Source: Gnetum montanum (lineage: Eukaryota; Streptophyta; Gnetopsida; Gnetales; Gnetaceae). Taken from it: 64,000 nt of DNA. The translations under genes were made by a program, and so were the position numbers. Below the pieces are notes generated by a model, which saw only the letters and a list, made by a program, of their open reading frames with translations, was not told the DNA's origin and made no database searches. Positions 34,470-46,625 of this stretch are shown here, piece by piece (the first letter of the stretch is position 1; each line of letters starts with the position of its first letter). The DNA lies in assembly GCA_015680685.1 (NCBI GenBank), contig MNCI01035121.1, positions 316,550-380,549 on the forward strand, written 5' to 3'.

Positions 34470-34866
34470 CCCTTTCTTGGCAACCTTGATCATTTTAGGA
34501 AATAATGTCCATAATTGTTTGATGAATTTCAATGCAACTATTAGTGTCATGCCTCTTGAGGTATGTAAGGCTTTATGAACATAAATGATACCACAAACAA
34601 AAAGTGTGATTGAACTCAACGAATCTAACATACCTATAGTAGGCTCATTAAAAGGAGTGAAGGTGAAACTTAAATAATATCCTACATTTACATGTTGCAC
34701 TGATATCCTAGTAGTTGACATGTTGACAACCTATGGTGTGCTCTTATCTTCAACTTTTGGAGCCAAGTTTGGAGGCTTCTTTAGGTCAGATTTCTTAGAA
34801 CTATTAATCCATATCAAAGGAAAATCTAAATACATTATCATACCTATAGAACCCTTTTATAAGTAA
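34470..34866 (+). pseudogene. Protease remnant of element D
   Basis: Plus-strand translation gives FLATLIILGNNVHNCLMNFN then ATISVMPLEVCKAL, which follows the plant gypsy protease pattern in which the middle reads IDSG-A-NVMPLSVC. The catalytic Asp-Ser-Gly positions are Asn-Phe-Asn here, so activity is lost. The second half, DILVVDMLTTYGVLLSST and GAKFGGFFRSDFLELL, corresponds to the family's LPPTYGVLLSRDW and AKLGG region. Stops are present. It follows gag directly. RT should come next, but the following sequence does not resemble it. Confidence 0.75.
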
Positions 34867-34899
34867 GCTGTAATGACTTTGGATCAGTAAAATCGATCT

Positions 34900-35613
34900 T
34901 TGGAGAACCAAAACACTAATCTTTGCATTAGAGTTACTGAGGTTGAGCATCGCAAACATGTTTTAAATGACCATGTGAGTGAAATTACAAAAATAAATCC
35001 TGCCTCTCATATAGACTCCACCCAGCCCTATCAAACTTCTAGAAAAGGTGAAGAAATCTATGAAGATACCTTGCCTTGTCATAATGAAAAGGGATTTCTT
35101 CTTAGTGATCCTCTACCTTTAGGAGAGGAAAAAGATGTAAATAAGATCCTACCTCTTAAAACATTTAAAGGTGTACTAAATTTTAACACATCCATGGAAC
35201 ATTCTCCTCAAAAGGCTATATTCGATGACCTACAAAGACCTAGACCTATCATTGAAACTTATATCAAAGAAAAACTTAATAGAAAACGAACAAGCAAGCT
35301 AAGACTAGGTCTTGATTTTTGTAATCTTAAGCATCGACAAATTGTTAAATGATGTCTTGATAGGAAGTTTGTTGGTGAAGTCCTTAAGAGAGGAGACCTA
35401 GTCCTAGAAAAAGGTAGAACATTTGACTAAGCAAATCTTCAAGGTAAGTTCTCTCTTATGTGGTTAGGCACATTTTGAGTTAAAGACGTCATTGGCCCCA
35501 ATGTTTACAAAATTGCTAATGTGCAAGGATATAGATTACATAGGAGTTTTAACACATTTTATTTGAAGTATTTCTACTCATGTGTCCCATGTGGATACCT
35601 ACTAGATTCTTAG
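34900..35613 (+). pseudogene. Post-protease frame and integrase C-terminal tail of element D
   Basis: A 150-residue open frame (34900-35352) of no recognised domain contains an EEIYEDTLP segment and a basic LKHRQIVK end. Reading on in the same frame, with stops, gives RGDLVLEKGR, GKFSLMWLGTF, GPNVYKIANVQGYRLHRS and FNTFYLKYFY, the layout of the integrase C-terminal GPY/F module that normally ends pol. The protease ends at 34866 and this tail starts near 35390, so only about 500 bases replace the roughly 2.5 kb of RT, RNase H and integrase core. The final stop is near 35611-35613. Confidence 0.65.
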
Positions 35614-36901
35614 TTGCTTTTTTCCTTCTCTTCACCATGCATTTCATTTGTATATAGTTGCATTTGCATATTTTCTTTGCATTTCCATCATTTCTTTCTT
35701 AGCATATTGCTTTGATTTTTGCTTTTCACATGATTTTAATAATCATTATGGTCTTTTGAGTTACTAGGCGTTGGATCATTAGAGCACCATTAGAAAATAA
35801 TGTTAGTATAATGCTTTATCTAATATTTCTTATTACTATTACATAAAATCTCTTTTATACTATATATACTTCAATAATGATATGGTTCTTCCTAGTCTTT
35901 TTCAAAGTTTTAGTTTCTTTGATTATGATGGATTATGGAGGATGTAATTTATGCTAACTTATCATGTAATCATCATGATCATGTGAGCGTAGGATATGCG
36001 ACATTGGAGAATGGTTAGCCAAAATCACTAGGTGACCTTGAAAAATGTCATTTTTCCATCTCATAAGTCCCAGCCCTCAAGTGTGATTATCCATGGCTAT
36101 CCTATGAACAATGAGGTGAAGTGTGTTCATCTCTACTTGAGAACCCTTAGCCACCCAGGAGACCTACTATGATGCCATCAAGTTGTAATTAAAGGCACAT
36201 ACATGAGTGTTGAACTACATCATGGGCAAAGTTTTAAAAGGACCATGTTCTTTGAAAGTGCAACTGATCGACAAGACTCGTGTTGGAATTCCTACCTTAA
36301 GAATGAAGTACACCATGAGCAAAGTTTTCTAAAAAAAAAAGGAAAAAAGAAAAAAGAATGAGGATCATGTTCATTGGCAGTGTAATATGTTTTTCAGTGT
36401 GATGGGGTCTGGTAGCAATCCTCACCTTAATCTCCATTTCCCCTTTTGAACCTTTTTTTTTTCTGATTTTTCAAAAAAGAAAAAGAAGAACCCCAAGGAA
36501 AAATCTAAAAGTTGTGATTAGCTATGATTTAACTTGAGCCTATCCTCCTCATTAAGTTTGGCATAGGTCTTGTGCTTAAAGTAGTCCACATGCCTTTTTA
36601 CTTTTACCTTGTGAGAGGATTGGGAATGAGATCTTAGCTATATATTTTAATTATTCATATAGATATATGTAGTTAAAATAATAAATTATATATTTGGATT
36701 TTAATTAAATAACATGGTGTGGTAAGGGTGGCCCACGTCTAGTTCTCTTTTGATTAAATGGTTATTTTAATAATGTTTAGATTAGTATAGTTTGCTTTGA
36801 AATTTTAATTTGTCTATGTTTTATGATGTTTTCAATTCTCTATTTGTTGCATCATCTTAAAGTTTCTGTGGTTTTGTTACTCCTTGCACTTGCATGCAAT
36901 T
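35614..36901 (+). other. 3' untranslated region of element D
   Basis: This is AT-rich sequence with no frame. Two A-rich runs (36332-36357, 36471-36493) occur. No tandem array or additional gene is visible. Confidence 0.6.
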
Positions 36902-36919
36902 AAAAGTTTGGGGGCTAAG
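36902..36919 (+). promoter_or_regulatory. Polypurine tract of element D
   Basis: AAAAGTTTGGGGGCTAAG immediately precedes the right LTR start TGTTGGGG. It sets plus-strand orientation and primes plus-strand DNA synthesis. Confidence 0.8.
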
Positions 36920-39548
36920 TGTTGGGGTCAACATCATCCATGCTAAGCATGGGGCCATGATCAACAACTAGCCTATTAAAAGAATACTATAAAGTGTAAG
37001 CATAGTCTAAAATGTATAACCTAGTTGATTGGTTAGTCTCAAATGTGAAAAAGATATGCATTTTGAACATGTAAACTATATATATATATAGTTGTAAGAA
37101 AAATGTTGGGTTGGTTAGTGGAATGAACACACTAAATAGTTAAGAGTACATTAACATTTTTTTTGAAAAATAACTAATTTTTAAATACAATATAACAAAT
37201 ATAACAATGAGAATGTAAACATAACCTAATGATGGTACATACTATAAACCTTATTTTCAATATTAAGCCTAGTAAAACATAACAAATTGTTAACACATCC
37301 ATCCTTTAGGTATTTATAGGACATTACATATTTTTGGTATTAGAGAGACTTCAAATGACAATGTTTTACCTTAGATGACCTATTAATTGATGATAAATGA
37401 CTTAAGATACAACATGACATGATGGAAGAGAACTAATTAAATGTGAGAAGTTTGGGGAAGGTGTTTACTGGAATTAAAACTAGTTGACTATATGTATGCC
37501 AAGGACATATAGCCAACAATGAAGTAATAGCCTAACTATAAAACTCATAATGTACAAACTCTATTTAGTTAACTGATGCCAATTTAAGCAATTCAAGATA
37601 CATGAAATCAGCATTCTTAGACAAGCCATTGTATTATGGTCAAGAAAAGAAAAGTGGATGGATGAATCATAGAAAGTAAAACAACAATTCACATATTACT
37701 ATGTGAAATTATATTCTATGACAGTAGCTATTATGGAAGATTTCTTTCAAACTCAAATCAAGATGAAATTAGTATTATTTCTAGACGTGCTTACTGAAAT
37801 CAATAATGTCATCAAATATTAAACATTGTGAATCAATATTTTTTTTTCAAATTTGAACCATACTGGTTTCATTTCGAACTGAATTTGACCATGATTAAAG
37901 ATAGGATTTTGTTATTAGTGAAACCAGTTCAGATTTGAATAGTTCCATGGAATGAGTTTACTGGTCAATGATCTCAGCGGGAGATCCATGCAAATCCATG
38001 CCACGCTTCTCTAGATGCTCTATTTTAAACAAAATCAATGCTAGCCAAGCCGTATTCCTATTGGAAATTTTGGGATCAGATGACTGTAACTATAAAACAT
38101 GAAACATACAGAATTTCCACAGCCAAAAAAACCAACTTCATAAAAAGAAAAAAAGTCAATTTGCACATGGATTTGGTTTAATTTGGGTGGAAGAAGTCCA
38201 TTCCAAGTTGATAGATAGATACAAATTAGCCGACAAAAGAGGTGGATGTGCGGTGGGCGTTTCCTGGGTGGTGGATGTAACCATCATAGTAATGGCAAGA
38301 ATTACGTTGATAATGGCGAGTAAGTGGCAGGCGTTTTAGATGGTCGATAAGTGGTAGGCATTACACACAGAACATGGGTATTTATTGTGGCCGTCGTAGG
38401 TGCAAACAAAAGGGGAAGGTTCTGAAATCAAGGGCTCTTTTCCTGTTTTTTAAGGCCTCCTCTCTTTCCTGTGAGGAAGGTGGACGCAGTTTAGAGGAGG
38501 CAACAGACACTTTTTGCTCTTTCTGGGCCTGGCAGTAGCAACAAACATATCTACATGCATCAAAGATGCATCAGGGGTCTCTTAGCTTGAAAATAGAGGA
38601 TGGGTCTCCCAGCAATAGTAGCAGGGTTCTTGGGTCTCCCCAGCAATAGTAGCAGGGTTCTTTGTTCTTTCTGTCTGCAACAATGTAGATAGTGTAGCAT
38701 GTGCGTAGGACACGAGATGTGTGATTTTCTCTTCAGCCAGTGGCTTGTCTCAGCAGCATAAATGTGGGTGAATGGTCTTTCTCTTTGTCTCCTCTTCTCC
38801 TGCCTACAATGGTGCATCTCTCTGTGGCAGACAATAGAAGCAGTGGGGCACGTGAAGTTCAATTTCCTCTCCCCATAGCGACGTCAACCACGTGATGATT
38901 GCAACCTATAGTTGCAGATGTAGATGTTAGCAGTGCTATTGGTAGCGGCACAACAGCGAGGCATGGGAAGTTTAGTTCTTCTCTGTTGACAGTGTGCACA
39001 GAGGCAACAACATAAAAGCAGTAGGGTACAAGGGGTGGTAGCACGTTCTCATTGTAGTAATGATCCCCCTCTTTCTTTCAGAGTTGCAGGCATGTTGTGG
39101 ATGGCTACAACAAGTAGTCTCTCTTTCCTCCCTTCCCTTCTCACGTAACAATGGCAACACATTCTGACAGCGTATGTGTACTGGGCGGTCGGTGGGTGAT
39201 GAAAGTAGATCTCTCTCTTGTCTTTCACTATATCTTTCTCTCTCCCTCATTGGTGGTGATCGTGGTTTTTCTACCTAGCAATGAGCAACACTAGTAGTGA
39301 CAAACCAATGGCAATAGTGGGGAACCACGGAAAATTAATTTTTTTTAGTTACCTATTGTAGTTTTGAATTTGAAAAACAATTTTCGCCAATTTTCTAGTT
39401 TGCTTTACTGCTTTAGAACATCACACGGCCCTATCCAACTGAGACTATTCTCGGGTTTTTGTATCCATACAGAAGGTGCCCTAGGCAATAGTCTCCTTGA
39501 ATAAGTTTCTTTTCCAGCGTTGGTGCATCCAAAATTTATGCATCAACA
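36920..39548 (+). repeat. 3' LTR of element D (2629 bp)
   Basis: It starts TGTTGGGGTCAACATCATCC and ends TATGCATCAACA, followed by TTTAC. At 37028-37032 it keeps the uninterrupted ATTGG site where the left LTR has the solo LTR insertion. A TATATATATATA run lies at 37078-37090, and a short duplication of GGGTCTCCC-AGCAATAGTAGCAGGGTTCT lies at 38600-38660. Confidence 0.9.
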
Positions 39549-40610
39549 TTTACATAGGCTCGCTTGTTGTTGACCATCAAAATCATCGATGTTAATCATT
39601 CGTTGCAACATGTCAACAATGATAAACAATACTGCAAGCAAACATGTGAGTGTTAGACATGTTCAAGGTTATGTGATAGCTTTAATGTTACATTGTAGAG
39701 GTTTAATGAGGTCATGAGAAGGCTTAAGTTCTAGTGAGGAACTTGGTCCTATGTGTTTTCTCCTCAACATTGTGGTCTTAGATGGAAACTTTGACTAAGG
39801 GACCCTCCATGATGTTTCTGGCTTTAAGGTTAATGGTAGTTAGGCTACTTCAAGGTGTTATGGCTACATAGTAAAATGGTTTCAAAGTCTTAGGTTAGCT
39901 TGATCTAACAACATCACAGGAGGGACCCATTTAGGCTTTGAGGTTAGACTAGTTTGCTTCCTTAACCTCCTAGCTCAAACCTGCATGACAACATAAGCTC
40001 ATCAAGTGGCACTTGTGTAATAAGATTGTTAAACAATGCAAAATACTTTAGTAATAATGCATCAATGAGCCATAACACATTAACTCAAAGGCCAAACGAG
40101 GTTAAAACATGGTCAACAAATAGTATAATGGGTGGCTTAAGGCAAATATGGTGAAATAAAGGCTATGTAATATAATACAAGGCCAAATGAAGGTCAAATC
40201 AAGGTTAGAGGTCAAAACCTCATAAAGTGGTACCAAACAAGGTCAAGTAAAGCTTTAGTAAGTTCAAATGATGAAGGAATGTGGTCAAACAAAGCTGAAT
40301 GATGTAAAAAATGGTGCAAATGAGGTGAGCTATCATTGAAAGACATGACAATGATAGACAATAATGTAAAATAAGTAAGTAAGGTTTAGACATAGTGAGG
40401 AAGAAGGAAAAGTAGGCTACGTATGGCCCAACATGGTTAATTGTGGTCACATTTTGCCAGTTTTAGGCCTTAGCAGGTCATAGTTTTTCCAATTTAATAC
40501 CTTGGTGAGCTATGTGTTGCTAGTTTTAAGCCTTGGCAGACCATGTTGCATGTTTTAGGCCTTGATGGGCCATGTTGCCAGTTTAAGGCCATGATGGGAT
40601 ATCCCGAGGT
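39549..40610. repeat. Inverted-repeat family Y, left arm, second part (with TR2)
   Basis: It matches the reverse complement of about 49480-50500, with shared phrases such as AACAATGCAAAATACTTTAG and AAGCTCATCAAGTGGCAC. It ends in a TR-type array at 40440-40605. Together with 28130-28769 it forms one arm of an inverted duplication interrupted by element D. No gene is seen. Confidence 0.8.
40440..40605 (+). repeat. Hairpin-type tandem array TR2
   Basis: About five units have cores such as TTTTAGGCCTTGATGGGCCA. Stems are GGCC/GGCC in one unit and GGCC/GGTC with a wobble in another; others are decayed. Confidence 0.75.
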
Positions 40611-40869
40611 GTGGAATCTTTGCCTCTTCAATGACAGCTTTGTAGATGAGGTGGGGCTGAGCCCCTGCAAAGGTCTAGACATGGTGATGGGGTAGCAACA
40701 TAAGTGGCATGAATGTGTGAGGGGAAGGTTGACGTGGAGGATGTGTTGGCCAAGATGGGCATTGGGAAAGAGAGGCATGTTGGGCTGCATGGTCCTCTGC
40801 CAAAATATCACTGTTGATAATGCTTGGACTATGGTCTGCCGGTAGGGGTACTATGGTCTAAGAAACAAG

Positions 40870-41640
40870 TATTCCGTGATTATTCAGTTTGCTATGTTCT
40901 TATTTACATTTTTGTCAGTGGACATTAAAATTTTGGTTACAGTAATTGGAAGAAAAATTTTGAATTCTTCGTAGTCGCAGAGGCAAACGTAATAATAAAA
41001 TAAAAGGATAAAAGCTACAATTCCATTTGCTGTGGAAAGACGGATGAATGGAACCGAAGGAAAATCGTAATAAAGAAAAAGCCATACTAAACTATAGTAA
41101 ATGATATTGTGAATATTGTCCATGCTACAATGAGCAATCACATGAATTGTTTTTTATGGATAGAGGTGGTGACAAATAAAAGCAAATCAATGCTTGGTTA
41201 TTGGAAAATGAGAATTTGTTACAGAGACTGACAATGGCCAAGCCGGTTCAAATTTCAAACAAACAATGTTGTTTCAATTTTTTGTTAGTTTTTTTCAAAA
41301 ATCAGACTAACGTATGATTTGCAAGAATAACAAAAGCTGCGTTGCCAGATCACATGGGCATGATGCACGCACTGGGGAGCAATGTTCGGTGATATGATAA
41401 ATAATAATTCGCTTTTATTAAATTTGTTTATTTCAGTTGGAAAAACAGGTGGGATATTGGGTCACACACATTTCTTTCGTTTAATTGAAATGGAGGTGTT
41501 GTATCTCTTACCTGTAATTGTTGTTAAAGGATTTGGTGGAAAATTAGCAGGTTTTTTTGGCTTAGGCCCGAAGTAGCTTTTGCATGCAGAATGGAATAGA
41601 GCATTTGTGTGTGGGGCACTTATCACAGGTGAAATAATAA
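40870..41640. repeat. Host repeat H, second copy with an empty element B site
   Basis: It is collinear with 15890-16043 plus 25939-26420. At 41119-41123 TCCAT stands where element B is flanked by CCCAT. No coding function is recognised. Confidence 0.85.
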
Positions 41641-42240
41641 ATTTTTTTGTTGATAGTCTCAGGAATATGCTAATGAGCTTTGTATGAGCAGAATGAAGGT
41701 GAAGTGTCGAGCAGGAAATTTACTATTTTGTATTATTTCAAATGGAGATTGCTTGCAGGAAAGCAGGAGGGCGTTTTTGTGGACGCAGGAGGGACTTATC
41801 CTTGACGGCGTAGTTGCAGTTCTCAACAGGACATGCGCGGTGCATGTGTGGGCTTGGGCGGTATTTCACAGGCATGTGCAGCCTTCCCTAGAACTTACAC
41901 AACCCAGGCAAGCTTACACGTGACATGAGACTGCTTGTCATGACGTAAGTGCCATGACGACAGGAGGCTTGTGGCGGGCTGAGAGTGAGGCAAGGCACAG
42001 CGGTGAGGAAGGCAGACACGATGTGCAGGACGATGACGCAGTAGTGTGCATGTGGGTGGCAGTGTCAAATGAAAAGTAGTGCAGTGTTCTGGTGGCCACG
42101 GTGGTCTGTGGCTGCGTGGCGGGGGTTTTCTGCTGCATGGCACAGGAGCTAGCGGCAAAGGTATGTGGAAGGGTTTGTCTTGCTAACACTGGATGAAAGA
42201 CTACACGAGTGTGGGTGTACATGGTTGCCAATTTAGGTGT
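41641..42240. other. GC-rich segment absent from the other H copy
   Basis: About 600 bases rich in GTG, GGC and CAGGAGG phrases have no counterpart at 26410. Minus-strand frames here are Pro/His/Thr-rich, reflecting composition. It was either deleted from the first copy or inserted here; I see no terminal repeats. Confidence 0.5.
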
Positions 42241-44950
42241 AACGATTGAAAAATTCAGTTACTAGAAAACCAAAGATTTTGATGAAACACCTTAAACCTT
42301 AGATCGCAAGGGTCTCCACGAAAAAATAGGATCTGAGGTACCTAGTTAGTCTTGTCGATCACTTAGGAACTTAGGAAGCATAAGGAGGGTAATAAATTAA
42401 GTAATAAATTAAAAATGCAAAGTAGGTCTTAAAAAAAGTAAATGCACAAAATAGAAAATAAATTTACAATAACTTACACAATAAACCGAACTACAAACTT
42501 TATTATGAGAAAAATAAAAAGAGTTCAGAAATGTGTATAAGTGGTGCTTGAGAAAGCAAAGTGGTTCACTTGAATGAGGGCTTGAAATCTATTGAAGTCG
42601 GTAGCTTTGTACACCATAGTCAACTCCACGATCCACATGCTCCACAACTCCTAAAATTATGAAACATTACAATATTTCCTTATCAGATTTGCAGTGTTGG
42701 TGGTTTAGGGGATGAGATGTGTGGGGTATTGGGCTACCAAGAAAACTGTAGCACCTAAAAAATTCAATTGGTAGAGAATCAAAAATTCTAGGAAAAATAG
42801 CTTTAATTCTAGGAAAAATAGGATCCGAGGTGCCTTGGATGATCTTGTCGATCACTTAGGGATTTACAAAGTGTCAACAAGGGTAATAAAATAAAAATTT
42901 AATGCATATATGAAAAAAATAAATGCACAGAATGAAAAAATGAATCTAACTATCTTGCATAACAATTAAAACTATAGGCTTTATTTCAATAAAAACAACG
43001 AGAGTTCAGAAAGTTTACAAATGTGCTTGACGAAACAAAAAAAGGGTTCACTACACCAGGGGTTTGGTATCTATTGAAATCGATGGCTTTGGATGGCATA
43101 GTTAGCTCCACAATCCGAACTCTCCACCACTCCTGAAACTATACAACCTTGTTGCAATCCTCAACAAATTTGCAATGTTGGTAGTGCAAGGGGTTGAGAT
43201 GTGTGAGGGTTTTGAGCCATAATGAAGAGCCACATTGGGAATCTAGATGCCTAAGTTGCTCCAAATTGCTACCAAAGTTCACACAATCTCAAGGATGTAA
43301 CAATGGTCATAATGGCTATAGGTTCCACAATGGAAAATCTTCAAAACCCTTATTTTTGCTAGGGATTCTCAAAGCTATGGGATTCAAAAATGGGGGCACC
43401 CTTTCACGATGCACAAGTTTGGATTATATAGGATTTATAGGCATAAATTTTGTTGCAAATATCTGCCTAATTGTTGACAGATAGCTACTCCATACAAGTG
43501 TTTTAGGTGTCCAGATCCAGCATGGTTATAATGTATGGCAAGTTTTAATACTCCAATGGCATCAAAACCATTCTATTTACTAAAAATAGTAAAGAAGAAT
43601 TTTACCCACGTTGGCTTCTTCCACCCATGCTCACCTTTCAAGAGCAACACTCGACCTACGAAATCACATTGGGGGTATGACACCCATGCTAGGGGTATGA
43701 CATCCACAATGGGGGTTTAACATCCACGTTGGGGTATAACATCCATGCTAAAGCTACAAGAGCCACATCGAAGCTATAGGACCAATGTTAATATTGGAGC
43801 AATGCTGAAGTACTGGTGCCATGTTGGAGCAACATTGGGTGGAAGTAGCAATGCTAGGGAGAAGTAGCAACACTGGGGAGGCTAAGAGTTATACCCCCAC
43901 ACTAGGCATAGGTAATGTTACACCTTGCACACACCCACCCCAACCCCTGCAACACCCCCCCCCCTCCCAAGTGTTTCTAACGTAGCAAACGTTATACCCC
44001 CCACAAAACCCATGAAAAATGCCATTTTTTGTAGTCTAAAAGGCATTTCTAACCCCTCAAAGCCCAAATATTGGCATGTCATGACTTTTTTCACTTGGGG
44101 ATTGAGGCATTGATCTGTGAAGCATTTTTCAGCCCTAAAAGCTAAAGTATGTGAAATTACATCTCTTGGATTGTATTCTTCACATTTTACAATGAAGTTT
44201 TAGCCTTAGGTTTCATGAGATGAGGGTTACATGGCTAGAAGGTTATAGCATGCATTTTCTTAGTGGTGTTTCATTGCTTTGAGAACTGTTCCACCATTCT
44301 TGAATGCCATAGCTTTGAGATTCCTTGGAAAACACAAAGCTTTTGGAGATTTTGTAGAATGGAACCCATAACCATTGTACCCATTTTTACCTCCTTGGGA
44401 TTGTGTGTGATTTTGCAACAATGCTGAGCAACTTGGGCTTGGAGACTTCTAGTGTGGCTCTTCTTGGCAGCCTAAAACCCCACACAGCTCATCCTCCTAA
44501 ATCACCAACATTGCAAATTTGGTAAGGATTACTACAAGGTTTTATAATTTCAGGAGTTATGAAGCATCTAGATTGTGGAGTTGACTATGGTGTACAAAGC
44601 TATTAGCTTCAACAAATTCCAAGCCCTCATTCAAGTGAACCCCTTGCTTCCTTGGGCACCCCTTATACACATTTCTGAACTCTCTTTATTTTCATCACAA
44701 TAAAGTTTATAGTTACATTTGTTATGCAAGTTATTGAAAATTTATTTTCTATTCTGTGCATTTATTTTTTTTAGGCATGCATTGCATTTTTAATTTATTA
44801 TTCTTGTTAACACTTCCTAAGTCCCTGGGTGATCAGTAAGACCGTCCAGGGTACCTCAAATTCTATTTTTTCACAGGGGTTAAAACTAAGGTTAAAGCTA
44901 TTTCACTAAAATATTTTATTTTCTAGAAACCAAATTTTTCGATTGTTATA
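42241..44950. repeat. Family X cluster: X3 (+), X4 (+), X5 (-)
   Basis: X3 (about 42241-42745) is cut off by X4 (from TGTAGCACC at about 42748 to 44282). X5 (44283-44945) is X sequence in reverse. X3 and X5 are inverse copies of the same segment, making a broken palindrome around X4. X4 carries a 22-bp-type array at 43640-43900. Because X5 directly precedes plus-strand Tat gag-PR, X probably serves as that family's LTR or leader. Confidence 0.65.
43640..43900. repeat. Degenerate minisatellite in X4
   Basis: Units of roughly 20-24 bp of the type GGGGTATGACACCCATGCTA occur in about ten diverged copies. The X2 copy at 27300-27440 has fewer. Confidence 0.7.
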
Positions 44951-45541
44951 GTTTTCTAGTACTCCTCCAAGCACTAATAATAACTCTTGCACCATAGTCT
45001 CATTCATAGAAAATAACTAGTCTAACCCTCCTAGGAAACCATTTGTTATTAAAGTATCATTGTAGCCCAAAAATACAAAGCCTAGAGAGCCCTTCATCAT
45101 ATGAGTACCACCTCCTCTAGCCCTTAAGAAGCCTTTCATCATACGTGTTCCTACTTTAGTGGCATCAATTTCACAGCCCAAACCATGAGATGCTAATCTT
45201 ACAAAGCCTAAGAAACCATTCATTATCCAAGTGCCTCCACCTTTAACAAGTAAGACCACAACAACTTGTGACCAAAGCTTGCCTTTTTTGGCCAACAACT
45301 CAATGGTTAGCAAGAAACCCTCATCGTAATGGTCGCAAAAGAAACCTATCATCAAACCAATAAATATGCCCACTTAAGGTAACCCATCTATACCCACATC
45401 AAGATCAAGTACATCCATGGACAAAGAATCCAAGGTATGTACATCAAAACCTAAGCTACAAACTCTAGGAAGGATGGAGGAAGTTAAAACCACTAAGGCC
45501 AAAGGATCACACAACAATGTTACAACAATGAAACAAGCTAA
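44951..45541 (+). pseudogene. Tat-type gag C-terminal linker, plus strand
   Basis: One plus-strand frame reads KPFIIRVP and then KKPFIIQVPPPLTSKTTT, phrases typical of the linker between Gag and protease in Tat-lineage elements (KPLVIQVPxPFPYKxxKAVPW). Stops occur. It lies immediately 5' of the protease at 45542 and 3' of an inverted family X repeat, so it is the end of gag in a plus-strand copy that has lost its capsid part. A long minus-strand frame over the same bases (45017-45373) is antisense. Confidence 0.55.
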
Positions 45542-46207
45542 ATGATTATGAAACAAAAGAGCATATCACCAAATTTGTATGACCTGGCCATGAATTCTCC
45601 TACTTACAAAGATGCACTAGCTCAACTGTTGACTTCTATCCCTATGAGCAAAGACTTGCTCACCAATAAAAAATCAATCCACTATGTCATTGAACAAGCT
45701 TCTCTTAGGGAAAATAGGAATCAACCAATGCTCAAATTTTGTGATAGTGAGGTAAATATTGACTCTAGAAATGATGAAGTGTTATTCACTCATCTTCTTA
45801 TTATCATACATGTTGGCAAATACAAAGTCCATTGTGTTCATGTGGATGATGGATCGACAATTAACATGGTACCATTTTCTGTTGTTGACAAACTAGGCTT
45901 AATCCAGAACATCCAAGAAACCACAACCTCAACACTCAAGTAATTTAATTGATCATGAGTAGTAGTGCAAGGTTCTCTTTTCTTGAATTTCATAGTCAAA
46001 GAGAAGTATCCCACATCTACCAACTTCCTAGTGGTTGAAGACACACCCAACTTTAACTTGATCCTAGGAAGATCATGGTTAGCTAAGCTTCACGAAATCT
46101 CATTCCCTATACATCAGGAGATCCATTTACCATACAAGGAAGGGGAAATTATCATCCATGGAGACAATGTGTCACTACCCTTTCTTAACTATGACAACAT
46201 TGACTAA
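45542..46207 (+). pseudogene. Tat-type aspartic protease, plus strand
   Basis: The first open frame (45542-45943, 133 residues) contains SPTYKDALAQLLTSIPMSKD, a conserved lead-in, then HVGKYKVHCVHVDDGSTINM and VPFSVVDKLGL, the N-terminal lobe with DDGS replacing the usual DTGS or DNGS. After a break a second frame (45965-46207) gives STNFLVVEDTPNFNLILGRS then WLAKLHEI, the C-terminal lobe. It is the best preserved Tat protease in the window. The first Asp of the motif is present, so only the stop and frameshift clearly inactivate it. Downstream no RT is found; an array (TR3) follows at 46555. Confidence 0.8.
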
Positions 46208-46554
46208 GACGGAATTTCAAGAGGAGACATTCAAAACTCAAGCTAGGGCTTGTATTAAGAGCAAAACCAATAATGGGAACAACTACAATCTTAGCAACAC
46301 CAACTCTAAGATGCTAAGCAATCAATGAGAGTACCTACCAATTATCATTTTGAACAAGGAAAATGGTGAAACCAAGATCATACAAGGAAAGCCACTTGGC
46401 TTATTGCGGATCAAGCAACAAATATATCATGGATAATTTATCCCTTCTTTGGTTAATGGCTATTGGTTTACTTTCATGACATTATATCATGTTGCATTGT
46501 TGGTTTTATCATTATATACTCTTTCGAGAGCATCCCATACATGCTAGACAAGTA

Positions 46555-46625
46555 TAAACCACAACCCGCTAAGGCCTAAAAATGGCAAGACAATGATCTA
46601 CTAGGGCCTAAAACTAGTATATTGG
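46555..46625 (-). repeat. Hairpin-type tandem array TR3 (reverse orientation)
   Basis: Two units, reading TTTTAGGCCTTAGCGGGTTG and TTTTAGGCCCTAGTAGATC on the minus strand, are related to TR1, TR2 and TR4. Orientation follows that of the neighbouring plus-strand Tat copy. Confidence 0.65.

Larger units (their letters stand above)
28770..39548 (+). mobile_element. Element D: plus-strand LTR retrotransposon lacking the polymerase core
   Basis: Two LTRs, 28770-31860 (2278 bp of its own plus an inserted solo LTR) and 36920-39548 (2629 bp), align from T(G/A)TTG(G/A)GGTCAACATC to GCATCAACA. Flanks are GTTAC on the left and TTTAC on the right, a near-perfect 5-bp duplication. A PPT, AAAAGTTTGGGGGCTAAG, abuts the right LTR. 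The interior has gag (from 32887), a protease remnant (34470-34866) and then an integrase C-terminal tail (about 35390-35613), with no RT, RNase H or integrase core. It was therefore dependent on a relative. Lineage within Ty3/gypsy is not assigned. Confidence 0.88.

Noticed and set aside
41895-42231. Pro/His/Thr-rich minus-strand frames
   Set aside because: They stem from the GC-rich composition; there is no domain and no conservation with the other H copy, where the segment is missing.
45017-45373. 118-residue minus-strand open frame
   Set aside because: The plus strand here carries the Tat gag-protease linker in front of the protease, so this is its shadow.
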